In this document: in pieces, positions 49,098-57,497 of the stretch
Layout: each line of letters starts with the position of its first letter
How positions within the stretch are numbered: position 1 is the stretch's first letter
Origin: Streptomyces rhizoryzae
GTDB lineage: Bacteria; Actinomycetota; Actinomycetes; Streptomycetales; Streptomycetaceae
Assembly (NCBI RefSeq): GCF_023155275.1
Contig: NZ_JALMUV010000030.1
Location: forward strand, 1-64,000
Direction of reading: 5' to 3'
DNA: 64,000 bases
Position numbers and translations under genes: made by a program
The notes under the pieces: model-generated
What the model saw: the letters and a program-made list of their open reading frames with translations, nothing else
Databases searched by the model: none
What the model was told of the DNA's origin: nothing

Positions 49098-50155
49098 GGC
49101 GCGCCCGGCGCGAGGCCGGCGTCGCAGCCGCCCAGGATCGTCCGGTGCGCCCGCCGCAGCAGCGGGCTCGGCGGCACCCCCAGCTCGTCGGCCAGCCGGC
49201 GCCGGGTGCGTTCGTAGACGCCCAGCGCGTCGGCCTGCCGGCCGCTGTGGCACAGCGCCCGCATCAGCAGCGCGGCGACCGGTTCGTCCAGCGGCTGCGC
49301 CGCGGCCAGCGCCCACAGCTCACCGACCGCCTCCGGGTGCCGGCCCAGCCGCAGTTGCAGCTCCAGCTTGCGCAGCGCCAGGGCGGTCCGGCGCTCGGTG
49401 AGCCGCAGCCGCTCCAGCTCGGCGAACGGCCCCGGCAGCCCGGCCAGCGGCTCCCCGCGGAACAGCTCCAGCGCCTGGGCCAGCACGCGGACCGCCTCGG
49501 CCGCCTCGCCGGCCCGCTCGGCGGCACCGGCCGCGGTGACCCGCTCCTCCAGGCGCGCCACGTCCACCTCGACCGCGTCCGGGACCAGCCGGTAGCCGCA
49601 CCGGTCGTGCCGGATCACCGACTCCGCGCCGTGCTCCGCCTGGAGGACCTTCCGCAGCCGGTAGATGTAGACCGGCACGACCTTGGTGAGCGGCGGCTCC
49701 ATCCCCCAGACCGCGTCCAGCAGTTCGTCCTTGCCGACCGCCCGCTCCCGGCACAGCGCCAGTGCCGCGAGGACGGCCTGCTGGCGCAGGTGGCCCAGGT
49801 CCACCGGCTGCCCGTCGCGCCAGGCCCGCAGCGGCCCGAGGACGGAGATCCGCACCCGCGGTCCGCGGGGCCGGCGGACCGCGGTCCGCGGCACGGGCGG
49901 GGCCGTGCCGCGCGGGCCCCGGCCGGGCACCACCAGCCCGCTGTCGAAGGCGTGGACGATGGCGGCGGCCCGGTCGCGCAGGTCGAGCTTGGCGAGGACC
50001 CGGCCGAGGTGGACGCCGACGGCGTTCTCCGGGAGGGCGAGGGTGCGGGCGATCTCCGTGTCCGTCAGGCCGCAGCCGACCGCGCGGAGCACCTCGCGCT
50101 CCTGGCGGGTGAGCGGGGGATCGGTCGGCCGGCCGAGGGTCGCGGTCGTCGGCAT
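49094..50155 (-). CDS. LuxR-HTH + OmpR-HTH/BTAD composite regulator
   Basis: 353 aa from ATG 50155 behind AGGAGAG. The N-terminal LuxR-type HTH ('LTRQEREVLRAVGCGLTDTE', 'ALPENAVGVHLGRVLAKLDL') is followed from about residue 100 by a SARP-like winged HTH ('RISVLGPLRAWRDGQPVDLG') and a BTAD domain ('ALELFRGEPLAGLPGPFAEL'). Two DNA-binding domains of different classes in one chain are unusual. Divergent from the NACHT gene. Confidence 0.82.
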   Translation of the reverse strand: MPTTATLGRPTDPPLTRQEREVLRAVGCGLTDTEIARTLALPENAVGVHLGRVLAKLDLRDRAAAIVHAFDSGLVVPGRGPRGTAPPVPRTAVRRPRGPRVRISVLGPLRAWRDGQPVDLGHLRQQAVLAALALCRERAVGKDELLDAVWGMEPPLTKVVPVYIYRLRKVLQAEHGAESVIRHDRCGYRLVPDAVEVDVARLEERVTAAGAAERAGEAAEAVRVLAQALELFRGEPLAGLPGPFAELERLRLTERRTALALRKLELQLRLGRHPEAVGELWALAAAQPLDEPVAALLMRALCHSGRQADALGVYERTRRRLADELGVPPSPLLRRAHRTILGGCDAGLAPGAP

Positions 50156-50237
50156 TGCGGGCTCTCCTGGTGTGTGGGGGGGACGGGCGGTCGGTCCCGA
50201 CGCTGGCCCCGGGGCGGGCGAACGGACAGGCCAGCAG

Positions 50238-50271
50238 ACCGGCCGTATCCGGCCGGTGGCCGCGCTAGAGT
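50238..50271 (+). promoter_or_regulatory. Palindrome and -10 upstream of the NACHT gene
   Basis: ACCGGCCG-TATC-CGGCCGGT (50238-50257) is a perfect 8-bp-arm dyad. TAGAGT at 50266-50271 eight bases later is a good -10, predicting transcription from about 50278. The dyad could bind the XRE domain of the NACHT protein itself or the divergent regulator. Confidence 0.55.
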
Positions 50272-50315
50272 CCCTCACCTGGGGAAATCGACATGCCGGG
50301 GGAAGGCCGAGACCC

Positions 50316-52742
50316 GTGACCAGTGAGTTCAGCGCCCTGTTGAAAAGGCTGCGGCGCGAGGCGAACCTGACCCAGGAGGCGTTGGCGGAACGCGCCGGAG
50401 TGGGCGTCCGCACCATCCGCGGCCTGGAGACCGGCGAGCGCGCCGACCCGCGGATGACCACCGTGCGCTTCCTGGCCGACGCGCTCGGGCTGAGCCCCGA
50501 GGCGCGCGAGCGGCTGCTGGCGTCCGCCGTCCGCCGCAGCGCGGACGACGACCGCCCGGCGGAGCCGCCCGCCTCGCTCGCCCCCGCCCCGCCCGCGGGC
50601 GGCCCGCCGGGCTCGCCGCTGCACACCACCCTCGCCGACGTCGCCGATCAGGTCGCGCAGGCGGTGGCCGCCCGCTGGCGGCGCGAGGAGGAGCAGCGGC
50701 AGGTCCACGACCCCTACCCGCTGCCGGTGCGCTGGCGGCCGGTCGCCGAGGAGCTGACCGACCACTGGGCCAACATCCGCCGCCTGCCCCCGGGCAGCCC
50801 GCACGCCCCGCTGGACCTGAGCGGGCAACTGGACGCCGTCGTCGAGGTGTACCGGCGGATACCGTCGGGGCGGCTGGTGGTGCTGGGCCGCTCGGGCTCC
50901 GGCAAGACGATCCTCGCCGTGCGGTTCGTCCTGGAACTCCTGACGGCCCGGGGCCGGGCCGACGCGGTGCCGGTGATCTTCAGCATCGGCTCCTGGGACC
51001 CCACCGCCATCACCCTCCGGGACTGGCTCGCCGCCCAGTTGACCCGGGACCACCCCGGCCTGGCCGCTCCCGGGCCCGGCGGTACGCCGCTGGCCGGCGC
51101 GCTCGTCGAGACCGGCCGGATCCTCCCCGTCCTGGACGGCTTCGACGAGATCGCCGACGGGCTGCGCCGCCCCGCGCTGGAGGCCCTCAACGCCACCACG
51201 CTGCCGCTGCTCCTGACCAGCCGTCCGGCCGAGTACGCCGCCGCGGTGGCCGAGACCGACGTGCTCACCTCCGCCGCCGCGGTCGAACTGACCGACCTCA
51301 CCCTGGACGACCTGGCCGACTACCTGCCGCGCACCACCCGCAAGGCCCGCGGCGGCCCCGGCCGCTCGGCGACCGCCTGGGAGCCCGTGCTGACCGCCCT
51401 GCGCGAACGCCCGCTGCGCCGGGCCGGCGCCACCCTCGCCGCGGTGCTCACCACACCGCTGATGGTCACCCTCGCCCGCGCCGTCTACAGCGACACCCCC
51501 GGCAGTGACCCGGCCGCCCTGCTCGACACCCGCCGCTTCGGCACCCCCGGGGAACTGGAGGACCACCTTCTCGACAACTTCACCACCACCGCCTACCGCC
51601 CCCGCCCCGAACACCGCCCCGGCGGCGGGCCGCTCCGCACCTGGGACCCCGAACGCGCCCGGTACTGGCTCGGCTACCTGGCCCACCACCTGGACCGGCT
51701 CGACACCCCCGACCTGGAATGGTGGCGCCTGGGCCACGGCATGGGCCGCCTCACCCGCACCCTGGTCACCGCGCTGGTGGTCGCCGTGGCCATCGCCCTC
51801 GCCGACGGCGTCGTCGGCATCCCCTTCGACGCCTTCGCGTACCAACTGGTGGACGGACTGGTGGCGGGGCTCCTGGCGGGGCTCCTGTTCGGGCTCGCGT
51901 ACTGGTTCATGGTCGCGGCCAAGGACACGGCCGTGGAGCCGTCCGCGGTCCGCATGCGGCTGCGCGGCAGGGAGCGGAGAACGGGGCGGCGCCCGCTGCG
52001 CCGCCTGGCGGTCGGCGTGCTCTGCGGCCTGGTGTTCGGCGCCGGCTACGGCATCGTCCACGGGGCGATCAACGGTGCCGTGCACCACGCCGGCCTCCCG
52101 GTCATCCTGGCCGGCAGCCTCGGCGACGGCCTCATCTTCGGCCTGATGTTCGCGCTGGCCGCCGGCCCCACCCTCGGCCTGCTGACCCTCTTCGAAACCC
52201 CCCTCGACATCCGCTCCGCGGTCAACCCGGTCAGCCTGCTGCGGACCAACGGACGCACCGTCGCCGCCCAACTCCTGGTCTGGGCACCGGTCTTCGGCCT
52301 GTTCGTCGGCCTCGCCTCGATGGCGGTGATCCGCCCGGTCTCGATGCTCCTGGGGCCGGTCGTCTGGAACCTCACCGCCGCCCTCAAACTCGGCCTCATC
52401 AGCGGCCTCGGCGGCGCCCTCGGCTACACCTTCAGCCTGACCTCCTGGGGCCAGTGGGCGGTCTTCTCCCGCATCTGGCTGCCGCTGACCGGCCGGCTGC
52501 CCTGGTCCGTCGTCGCCTTCCTCGAAGACGCCTACCAGCGGGGCGTGCTCCGCCAGGCCGGCGCGGTCTACCAGTTCCGTCACGCCCGCCTCCAGCACCA
52601 CCTCGCCCGCGCCTACCGCTCCCCACGCCCCAGCACCGCGGAACGGCCCCCGGGGAGCCCTGACCGCCCCGGCAGCCCCGACAGTCCGGGAAGCCCGCAC
52701 AGCCCCGGAACCCCCGAGTCCACCGCTCCCGGCGCCCCGTAA
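50316..52742 (+). CDS. XRE-HTH / NACHT NTPase with C-terminal membrane domain
   Basis: 808 aa, GTG start behind GGGGGAAGG. HTH_XRE at 5-65 ('LLKRLRREANLTQEALAERA'), NACHT P-loop G191-K197-T198 in 'GRSGSGKTIL', Walker B 'ILPVLDGFDEI', NACHT helical region to about 470, then about eight transmembrane helices with Gly-rich packing ('LVAGLLAGLLFGLAYWFMVA') and a Pro/Ser/Gly tail. NACHT STAND NTPases act as signal switches, and some bacterial ones are antiphage. An HTH plus membrane anchor suggests sensing or a toxic effector. Confidence 0.85.
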   Translation: MTSEFSALLKRLRREANLTQEALAERAGVGVRTIRGLETGERADPRMTTVRFLADALGLSPEARERLLASAVRRSADDDRPAEPPASLAPAPPAGGPPGSPLHTTLADVADQVAQAVAARWRREEEQRQVHDPYPLPVRWRPVAEELTDHWANIRRLPPGSPHAPLDLSGQLDAVVEVYRRIPSGRLVVLGRSGSGKTILAVRFVLELLTARGRADAVPVIFSIGSWDPTAITLRDWLAAQLTRDHPGLAAPGPGGTPLAGALVETGRILPVLDGFDEIADGLRRPALEALNATTLPLLLTSRPAEYAAAVAETDVLTSAAAVELTDLTLDDLADYLPRTTRKARGGPGRSATAWEPVLTALRERPLRRAGATLAAVLTTPLMVTLARAVYSDTPGSDPAALLDTRRFGTPGELEDHLLDNFTTTAYRPRPEHRPGGGPLRTWDPERARYWLGYLAHHLDRLDTPDLEWWRLGHGMGRLTRTLVTALVVAVAIALADGVVGIPFDAFAYQLVDGLVAGLLAGLLFGLAYWFMVAAKDTAVEPSAVRMRLRGRERRTGRRPLRRLAVGVLCGLVFGAGYGIVHGAINGAVHHAGLPVILAGSLGDGLIFGLMFALAAGPTLGLLTLFETPLDIRSAVNPVSLLRTNGRTVAAQLLVWAPVFGLFVGLASMAVIRPVSMLLGPVVWNLTAALKLGLISGLGGALGYTFSLTSWGQWAVFSRIWLPLTGRLPWSVVAFLEDAYQRGVLRQAGAVYQFRHARLQHHLARAYRSPRPSTAERPPGSPDRPGSPDSPGSPHSPGTPESTAPGAP

Positions 52743-52807
52743 CGCGCCCGGCGGGCGGCCCGGAGGCCCGCGCCGGAGCCCCACGGAGCGCGTGACGCCC
52801 CGGCCCG

Positions 52808-53488
52808 TCACGCGCCCGCCGCGGCGCTCCGTACGGCGCGGTGGACGGCCCGGGCCAAGCGGGCGCCCCACAGCGAGCGGGGGCCCGCGAAGGCGTGCGG
52901 CTCCTCGCCCGCACCCGGCGTCCGCGCGGCCACGCACACCGCGTCGGTCGGCGTACCGGAACAGTCGTGGCCGGTCTCCAGCAGCGCCTGGACCTTGGCC
53001 TCGGTCGCCGTGGCCACGGCGTTGACCAGTGCGGCGTCGGTCAGCGCCACGGGAAGCGCGGCGATGATGTTGACCGTGCCCGGGCGGGCGGCCGTGAGCG
53101 TGCCCCGGGCCGGGGAGGCGGCCCACCCCCGCACCCCCAGCCCCGCGGTGGCGGCGGCCTCGGCGCCGCCGTCCGCCCCGTGGCCGTACGCCCGCACGTC
53201 CGCGGCCGTCATGAGCCCGACCCCCGGCCCCCGCGCCCCCGCGGCGGCGGCCAGTCCGGCGAGGTGCCGGTCCGGGTCGGTGCGCCGGTAGCCGTGCGAC
53301 ACCTGGGCGTTGAGCACCCAGGAGCGCTCGCCCAGCCCGCCGCCGAGTACGGCGCTGCTGATCATCCGCCAGCCCGGCCCGGCCCGCCACAGCAGCGCGT
53401 GCAGCTGCTCCCCGTCCTCCTCGCGCGTGAGCTGACCCGGCGGCAGCAGACCGGTGACGGCGCGGGGCGGCGGAACGACGGCGCTCAC
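52808..53488 (-). CDS. cbiZ: Adenosylcobinamide amidohydrolase CbiZ
   Basis: 226 aa. 'MISSAVLGGGLGERSWVLNA', 'PALTDAALVNAVATATEAKV'-type core (seen as 'PVALTDAALVNAVATATEAK') and 'GTPTDAVCVAA' are characteristic of CbiZ, which removes the lower ligand side chain of pseudocobamides during cobamide salvage. GTG at 53488 chosen because upstream extension is low-complexity. Stands alone, without other cobalamin genes. Confidence 0.85.
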   Translation of the reverse strand: MSAVVPPPRAVTGLLPPGQLTREEDGEQLHALLWRAGPGWRMISSAVLGGGLGERSWVLNAQVSHGYRRTDPDRHLAGLAAAAGARGPGVGLMTAADVRAYGHGADGGAEAAATAGLGVRGWAASPARGTLTAARPGTVNIIAALPVALTDAALVNAVATATEAKVQALLETGHDCSGTPTDAVCVAARTPGAGEEPHAFAGPRSLWGARLARAVHRAVRSAAAGA

Positions 53489-53674
53489 CGGGACAACGAC
53501 TCCTCGACCGACCGGAGGGGCCGCGACCGGCCCCGGGGACCGGCTGATCGTACGCGCGCCCCGCCCGCACCGGCCGCACGGGGCCCGGCCGCCTCCCCCG
53601 GGGCGGGCGGCGGCCGGGGACGCGGGCGGCGTCCGCCCGGGTGACCCGCGTCTCACCCGCCCTGCACCGCTTGT

Positions 53675-53694
53675 CTATGCAACGAGTTGCATAG
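53675..53694. promoter_or_regulatory. PadR operator palindrome
   Basis: CTATGCAA-CGAG-TTGCATAG, a perfect 20-bp dyad with ATGCAA/TTGCAT half-sites ending 12 bp before the PadR start codon. It is the classical autoregulatory PadR site and overlaps where the transcript should begin. Confidence 0.78.
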
Positions 53695-53706
53695 CAGGAT
53701 CGAGGC

Positions 53707-54264
53707 ATGGCGCTCGAACACGCGATCCTCGTCTCGCTGCTGGAGAAGCCGGGCTCCGGGTATGAGCTGTCCCGGCGCTTCGAGCGGTCCATCGGCTACT
53801 TCTGGACCGCCACCCACCAGCAGATCTACCGCGTGCTCAAGCGGATGGAGCAGGACGGCTGGATCGACGTCCGCGACGTGCCGCAGCAGGGCCGCCCGGA
53901 CAAGAAGGAGTACTCCGTCGCCGCCCCCGGCCGCGCCGCCCTCTCCCGGTGGCTGCACGAACCGGTCGAGCCCGAGAGCGTCCGGCACGACCTCGCCGTC
54001 AAGATCCGCGGCGCGGTCTTCGACGACCCGGCCGCCCTCATCCAGGAGGTCGAACGGCACCGCCGGGAGCACGCCGACCGGCTCGCCCACTACCTCGCGG
54101 GGGAGCGGCGCGACTTCACCGGCCCCGCGGCCGGCGCCCCGCTGGACGCCGGCCGGGAGCTCCAGCACGTCGTCCTGCGCGGCGGCATCGCCTACGAGCG
54201 GATGACGATCGCCTGGCTCGACGACGTCCTCGCCACCCTGCACCGGCTCCGTCCCGCGCCCTGA
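53707..54264 (+). CDS. PadR-family transcriptional regulator
   Basis: 185 aa. N-terminal winged HTH ('ALEHAILVSLLEKPGSGYEL' ... 'YRVLKRMEQDGWIDVRDVPQ') and C-terminal helical dimerisation domain (Vir_act_alpha_C type). ATG at 53707. Autoregulation through the dyad at 53675 is likely, together with control of the acyl-CoA dehydrogenase gene 74 bp downstream. Confidence 0.92.
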   Translation: MALEHAILVSLLEKPGSGYELSRRFERSIGYFWTATHQQIYRVLKRMEQDGWIDVRDVPQQGRPDKKEYSVAAPGRAALSRWLHEPVEPESVRHDLAVKIRGAVFDDPAALIQEVERHRREHADRLAHYLAGERRDFTGPAAGAPLDAGRELQHVVLRGGIAYERMTIAWLDDVLATLHRLRPAP

Positions 54265-54338
54265 CCCGCGGGCGCACCGGCCCGCCCCTTCGCCGCAACC
54301 CCCCACCCGATACCACCGAGCCACGAAAGGCGCCCCTC

Positions 54339-56060
54339 ATGGCGGATGCCCTGCTGTTCAACCCCCGCACCTACGACCCGGCGCACTTCGACGCCGAGAC
54401 CCGCCGCCTGCTGCGCGCCACCGTCGACTGGTTCGAGGCGCGCGGCAAGCGCAGGCTCATCGAGGACTACCGCTCCCGTGCCTGGCTGTCCGACTTCCTC
54501 GCCTTCGCCGCGGAGGAACGGCTGTTCGCGACCTTCCTCACCCCGGCCGCCGCCGCGGACGGGCAGCCGGACAAGCGCTGGGACACCGCCCGGATCGCCG
54601 CCCTGAACGAGATCTTCGGCTTCTACGGTCTCGACTACTGGTACGCCTGGCAGGTCACCATCCTCGGCCTCGGCCCGGTCTGGCAGAGCGACAACGCCAC
54701 CGCCCGCGCCCGCGCCGCCGAACTCCTCGACCAGGGCGAGGTGTTCGCCTTCGGCCTCTCCGAGAAGGCCCACGGCGCGGACATCTACTCCACCGACATG
54801 CTGCTGGAGCCCGACGGCGACGGCGGTTTCCGCGCCACCGGGTCCAAGTACTACATCGGCAACGGCAACGCCGCCGGCCTGGTCTCCGTCTTCGGCCGCC
54901 GCACCGACGTTGAGGGCCCCGACGGCTACGTCTTCTTCGCCGCCGACAGCCGCCACCCGGCCTACCACCTGGTGAAGAACGTCGTCGACTCCTCCAAGTA
55001 CGTCAGCGAGTTCCGCCTCGACGGCTACCCGGTCGGCCCCGACGACGTCCTGCACACCGGCCGGGCCGCCTTCGACGCCGCCCTCAACACCGTCAACGTC
55101 GGCAAGTTCAACCTGTGCACCGCTTCCATAGGCATCTGCGAGCACGCGATGTACGAGGCCGTCACCCACGCGCAGCACCGGATCCTCTACGGCCGCCCGG
55201 TCACCGCCTTCCCGCACGTGCGCCGCGAACTGACCGACGCCTACGTCCGCCTGGTCGGCATGAAGCTGTTCAGCGACCGCGCCGTCGACTACTTCCGCAC
55301 CGCCGGCCCCGACGACCGCCGCTACCTGCTCTTCAACCCCATGACGAAGATGAAGGTGACCACCGAGGGCGAGAAGGTCATCGACCTGATGTGGGACGTG
55401 ATCGCCGCCAAGGGGTTCGAGAAGGACACCTACTTCGCCCAGGCGGCCACCGAGATCCGGGGCCTGCCGAAGCTGGAGGGCACGGTCCACGTCAACCTCG
55501 CCCTGATCCTGAAGTTCATGGGCAACCACCTGCTGAACCCCGCCGCGTACGCGCCGGTGCCCACCCGCCTGGACGCGGCCGACGACGCCTTCCTCTTCCG
55601 CCAGGGCCCCGCCCGCGGCCTGGGCGCCATCCGCTTCCACGACTGGCGCACCGCCTACGACCGCTTCGCCGAGCTGCCCAACGTCGCCCGCTTCCGCGAA
55701 CAGGCCGACGCGCTCTGCGCGTTCGTGACCACCGCCGCCCCCGACGAGGCGCAGAGCCGCGACCTCGATCTGCTGCTCGCCGTCGGCCAGCTCTTCGCCC
55801 TGGTCGTGCACGGCCAGCTGATCCTGGAGCAGGCGCATCTGACCGGCCTGGCGGCCGACGTCCTGGACGAGCTGTTCGCCGTCCTCGTCCGCGACTTCTC
55901 CGCGCACGCCGTCGAACTCCACGGCAAGGACTCCGCCACCGAGGCCCAGCAGAGCTGGGCGCTGGGCGCGGTCCGCCGCCCGGTCACCGACGAGGCCCGC
56001 TCCGCCCGCGTCTGGCAGCGCGTCGAAGCCCTGGCCGGCGCCTACGAGATGGCCCCGTAG
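54339..56060 (+). CDS. Acyl-CoA dehydrogenase family flavoprotein
   Basis: 573 aa, longer than the ~380-aa canonical enzyme, as in the larger ACAD/acyl-CoA oxidase-like branch. 'FGLSEKAHGADIYS' is the flavin/substrate loop and 'FRATGSKYYIGNGNAAGLVS' the beta domain. The four-helix bundle contains 'TKMKVTTEGEKVIDLMWDV'. Oxidises an acyl-CoA or related substrate; downstream of and probably controlled by the PadR regulator. Confidence 0.85.
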   Translation: MADALLFNPRTYDPAHFDAETRRLLRATVDWFEARGKRRLIEDYRSRAWLSDFLAFAAEERLFATFLTPAAAADGQPDKRWDTARIAALNEIFGFYGLDYWYAWQVTILGLGPVWQSDNATARARAAELLDQGEVFAFGLSEKAHGADIYSTDMLLEPDGDGGFRATGSKYYIGNGNAAGLVSVFGRRTDVEGPDGYVFFAADSRHPAYHLVKNVVDSSKYVSEFRLDGYPVGPDDVLHTGRAAFDAALNTVNVGKFNLCTASIGICEHAMYEAVTHAQHRILYGRPVTAFPHVRRELTDAYVRLVGMKLFSDRAVDYFRTAGPDDRRYLLFNPMTKMKVTTEGEKVIDLMWDVIAAKGFEKDTYFAQAATEIRGLPKLEGTVHVNLALILKFMGNHLLNPAAYAPVPTRLDAADDAFLFRQGPARGLGAIRFHDWRTAYDRFAELPNVARFREQADALCAFVTTAAPDEAQSRDLDLLLAVGQLFALVVHGQLILEQAHLTGLAADVLDELFAVLVRDFSAHAVELHGKDSATEAQQSWALGAVRRPVTDEARSARVWQRVEALAGAYEMAP

Positions 56061-56306
56061 CGCCCCGGGCCCTCGTAACGCCCCATGACCCCCCACGGGA
56101 GCCGTGCCGCCCGGGACCGCACCGCGGCCCCGGGCGGCCACGCCGGCGGAGCGGTGGACCACCGCCCCCGGGCTTCCGGTATGATCATGATGCAGCTTCG
56201 GCCCGCGGACAGCGGGCGGAAGGCGTGCGTCGCGTCCGTGGTCCAAGGAAAGACGTCCACCAACCGGTGGGAGATGCAGGTGCAAGGCCGGCCGGGCGCT
56301 CCGTCA
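56061..56306 (+). ncRNA. Candidate structured leader/small RNA with its own promoter
   Basis: TATGAT at 56180-56185 is a perfect -10, with TGGACC about 19 bp upstream as a poor -35. The predicted transcript (from about 56192) contains hairpin GCCCGC-GGACA-GCGGGC (56201-56217), a ccacc/ggtgg hairpin, and the string 'gggagatgcaggtgcaaggc', and ends in the terminator at 56307-56340. Together they resemble, from memory, an actinobacterial ribosomal-protein attenuator of the L10-leader type, but no rplJ or other plus-strand gene follows. The class is not confirmed. Confidence 0.4.
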
Positions 56307-56573
56307 GAAGGTCCCCTCCTCAGCAGAGAAGGGGACCTTCGCCGTTGACCGCCGGGAGACGCGCCCGCTCCTCCCACCAGGCCGGCGCGGTGCGCACACG
56401 GCTTCCCCCGGCTCGGGGCGGTGGGTGGCTGCCAGGCCGAAGCCGAGGGCGCCGAGCAGCAGCAGGGGGAAGCAGGTGCCGGGCTGGGCGGCGCGGACCT
56501 TGCGGGTCAACTCGCCGAGCCCGGCGAGGACTTCACGGTGGGTGCCGTTCAAGGGCACCGACGCGTCTGCCAT
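56304..56573 (-). pseudogene. Probable truncated membrane protein gene
   Basis: 89 codons. The first ~50 ('GLGELTRKVRAAQPGTCFPL', 'LLLGALGFGLAATHRP') look like the N-terminus of a longer Streptomyces integral membrane protein; the remainder is Arg/Gly-rich and runs into the terminator, so the rest of the gene appears lost. Confidence 0.45.
56307..56340 (+). terminator. Intrinsic terminator of the candidate RNA
   Basis: gaaggtcccct (56307-56317) pairs perfectly with aggggaccttc (56330-56340) over a 12-nt loop. It overlaps the 3' part of the small minus-strand frame at 56304. Confidence 0.78.
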
Positions 56574-56598
56574 GCAGTCAGCTCTGCATCGCCATCAG

Positions 56599-57483
56599 TT
56601 ATGGCAAGAGACTCTGGTTGAGCCGCGCCAGCTCCGCCTCGCTCAGGACGAGGTCGGCGGCCCGGGCCGAATCCGTGATGGAGGCGGGGCGGCTGGCCCC
56701 CGGCACCGGGATCACGGCGGGGGAGCGGGCCAGCAGCCAGGCCAGCGCGATCCGCTGCGGGCTGACACCCCGTTCGGCCGCCACGTGGTGGAAGGCGGTG
56801 CGCGGGGCGACCGGGCCGGAGGGGCCGTCCAGGGAGCTGCGGGAAATGCCGCCGAGGGGGCTCCAGGGCAGGAACGCCAGGCCCAGTTCGGTGCTCAGCC
56901 GCAGCTGGGGCTCGCTGTCGCGGACGGCGGGCGAGTACCGGTTCTGCACGGAGACCAGTCCGTCGCCGAGGATCGCGTGCGCCTGACGGATCTGGTCGGT
57001 GCTGACGTTGGAGAGGCCGGCGGCGCGGATCGTCCCGGCGTCGAGGAGCTCCCGCAGGGCGCCGACGGACTCCGCCCAGGGTACGGCCGGGTCCGGTTTG
57101 TGCAGCTGGTACAGGCCGATCGCCGCGACCCCCAGCCGCTTGGCGGAGGCTTCGGCGGCGCGCTTGAGGTGCTCCGGGGTGCCGGTGACGGTCCAGCTGC
57201 CGTCGCCGGGCCGGCCGCGCCCGCCCTTGGTGGCGATCAGCACGCCGGAGGTGTCGCCGCCGTAGCGGGCCAGCGCGCGGGCGATCAGCAGCTCGTTGTG
57301 GCCCACCTCGCCGGCGTGCCAGTGGTAGCTGTCGGCGGTGTCGATGAGCGTGACGCCGGCGTCGAGGGCGGCGTGGAGCGTGGCGAGCGCCCGCCGCTCG
57401 TCCGGGCGGTGCTCGATGGACAGCGGCATGGCGCCCAGGCCGATGGCGCTGACGCGGAGGTCTCCGAGGGTGCGGTCCTGCAT
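56599..57483 (-). CDS. Aldo/keto reductase
   Basis: 294 aa TIM-barrel oxidoreductase. Catalytic Asp and Tyr in 'LIDTADSYHWHAGEVGHNEL', Lys in 'IATKGGRG', NADPH site 'IPVPGASRPASITDSA'. Broad carbonyl reductase. In an apparent operon 14 bp after the epimerase-like gene, both divergent from a LysR gene. Confidence 0.92.
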   Translation of the reverse strand: MQDRTLGDLRVSAIGLGAMPLSIEHRPDERRALATLHAALDAGVTLIDTADSYHWHAGEVGHNELLIARALARYGGDTSGVLIATKGGRGRPGDGSWTVTGTPEHLKRAAEASAKRLGVAAIGLYQLHKPDPAVPWAESVGALRELLDAGTIRAAGLSNVSTDQIRQAHAILGDGLVSVQNRYSPAVRDSEPQLRLSTELGLAFLPWSPLGGISRSSLDGPSGPVAPRTAFHHVAAERGVSPQRIALAWLLARSPAVIPVPGASRPASITDSARAADLVLSEAELARLNQSLLP

Positions 57484-57497
57484 GGCGGTCACGTTCC

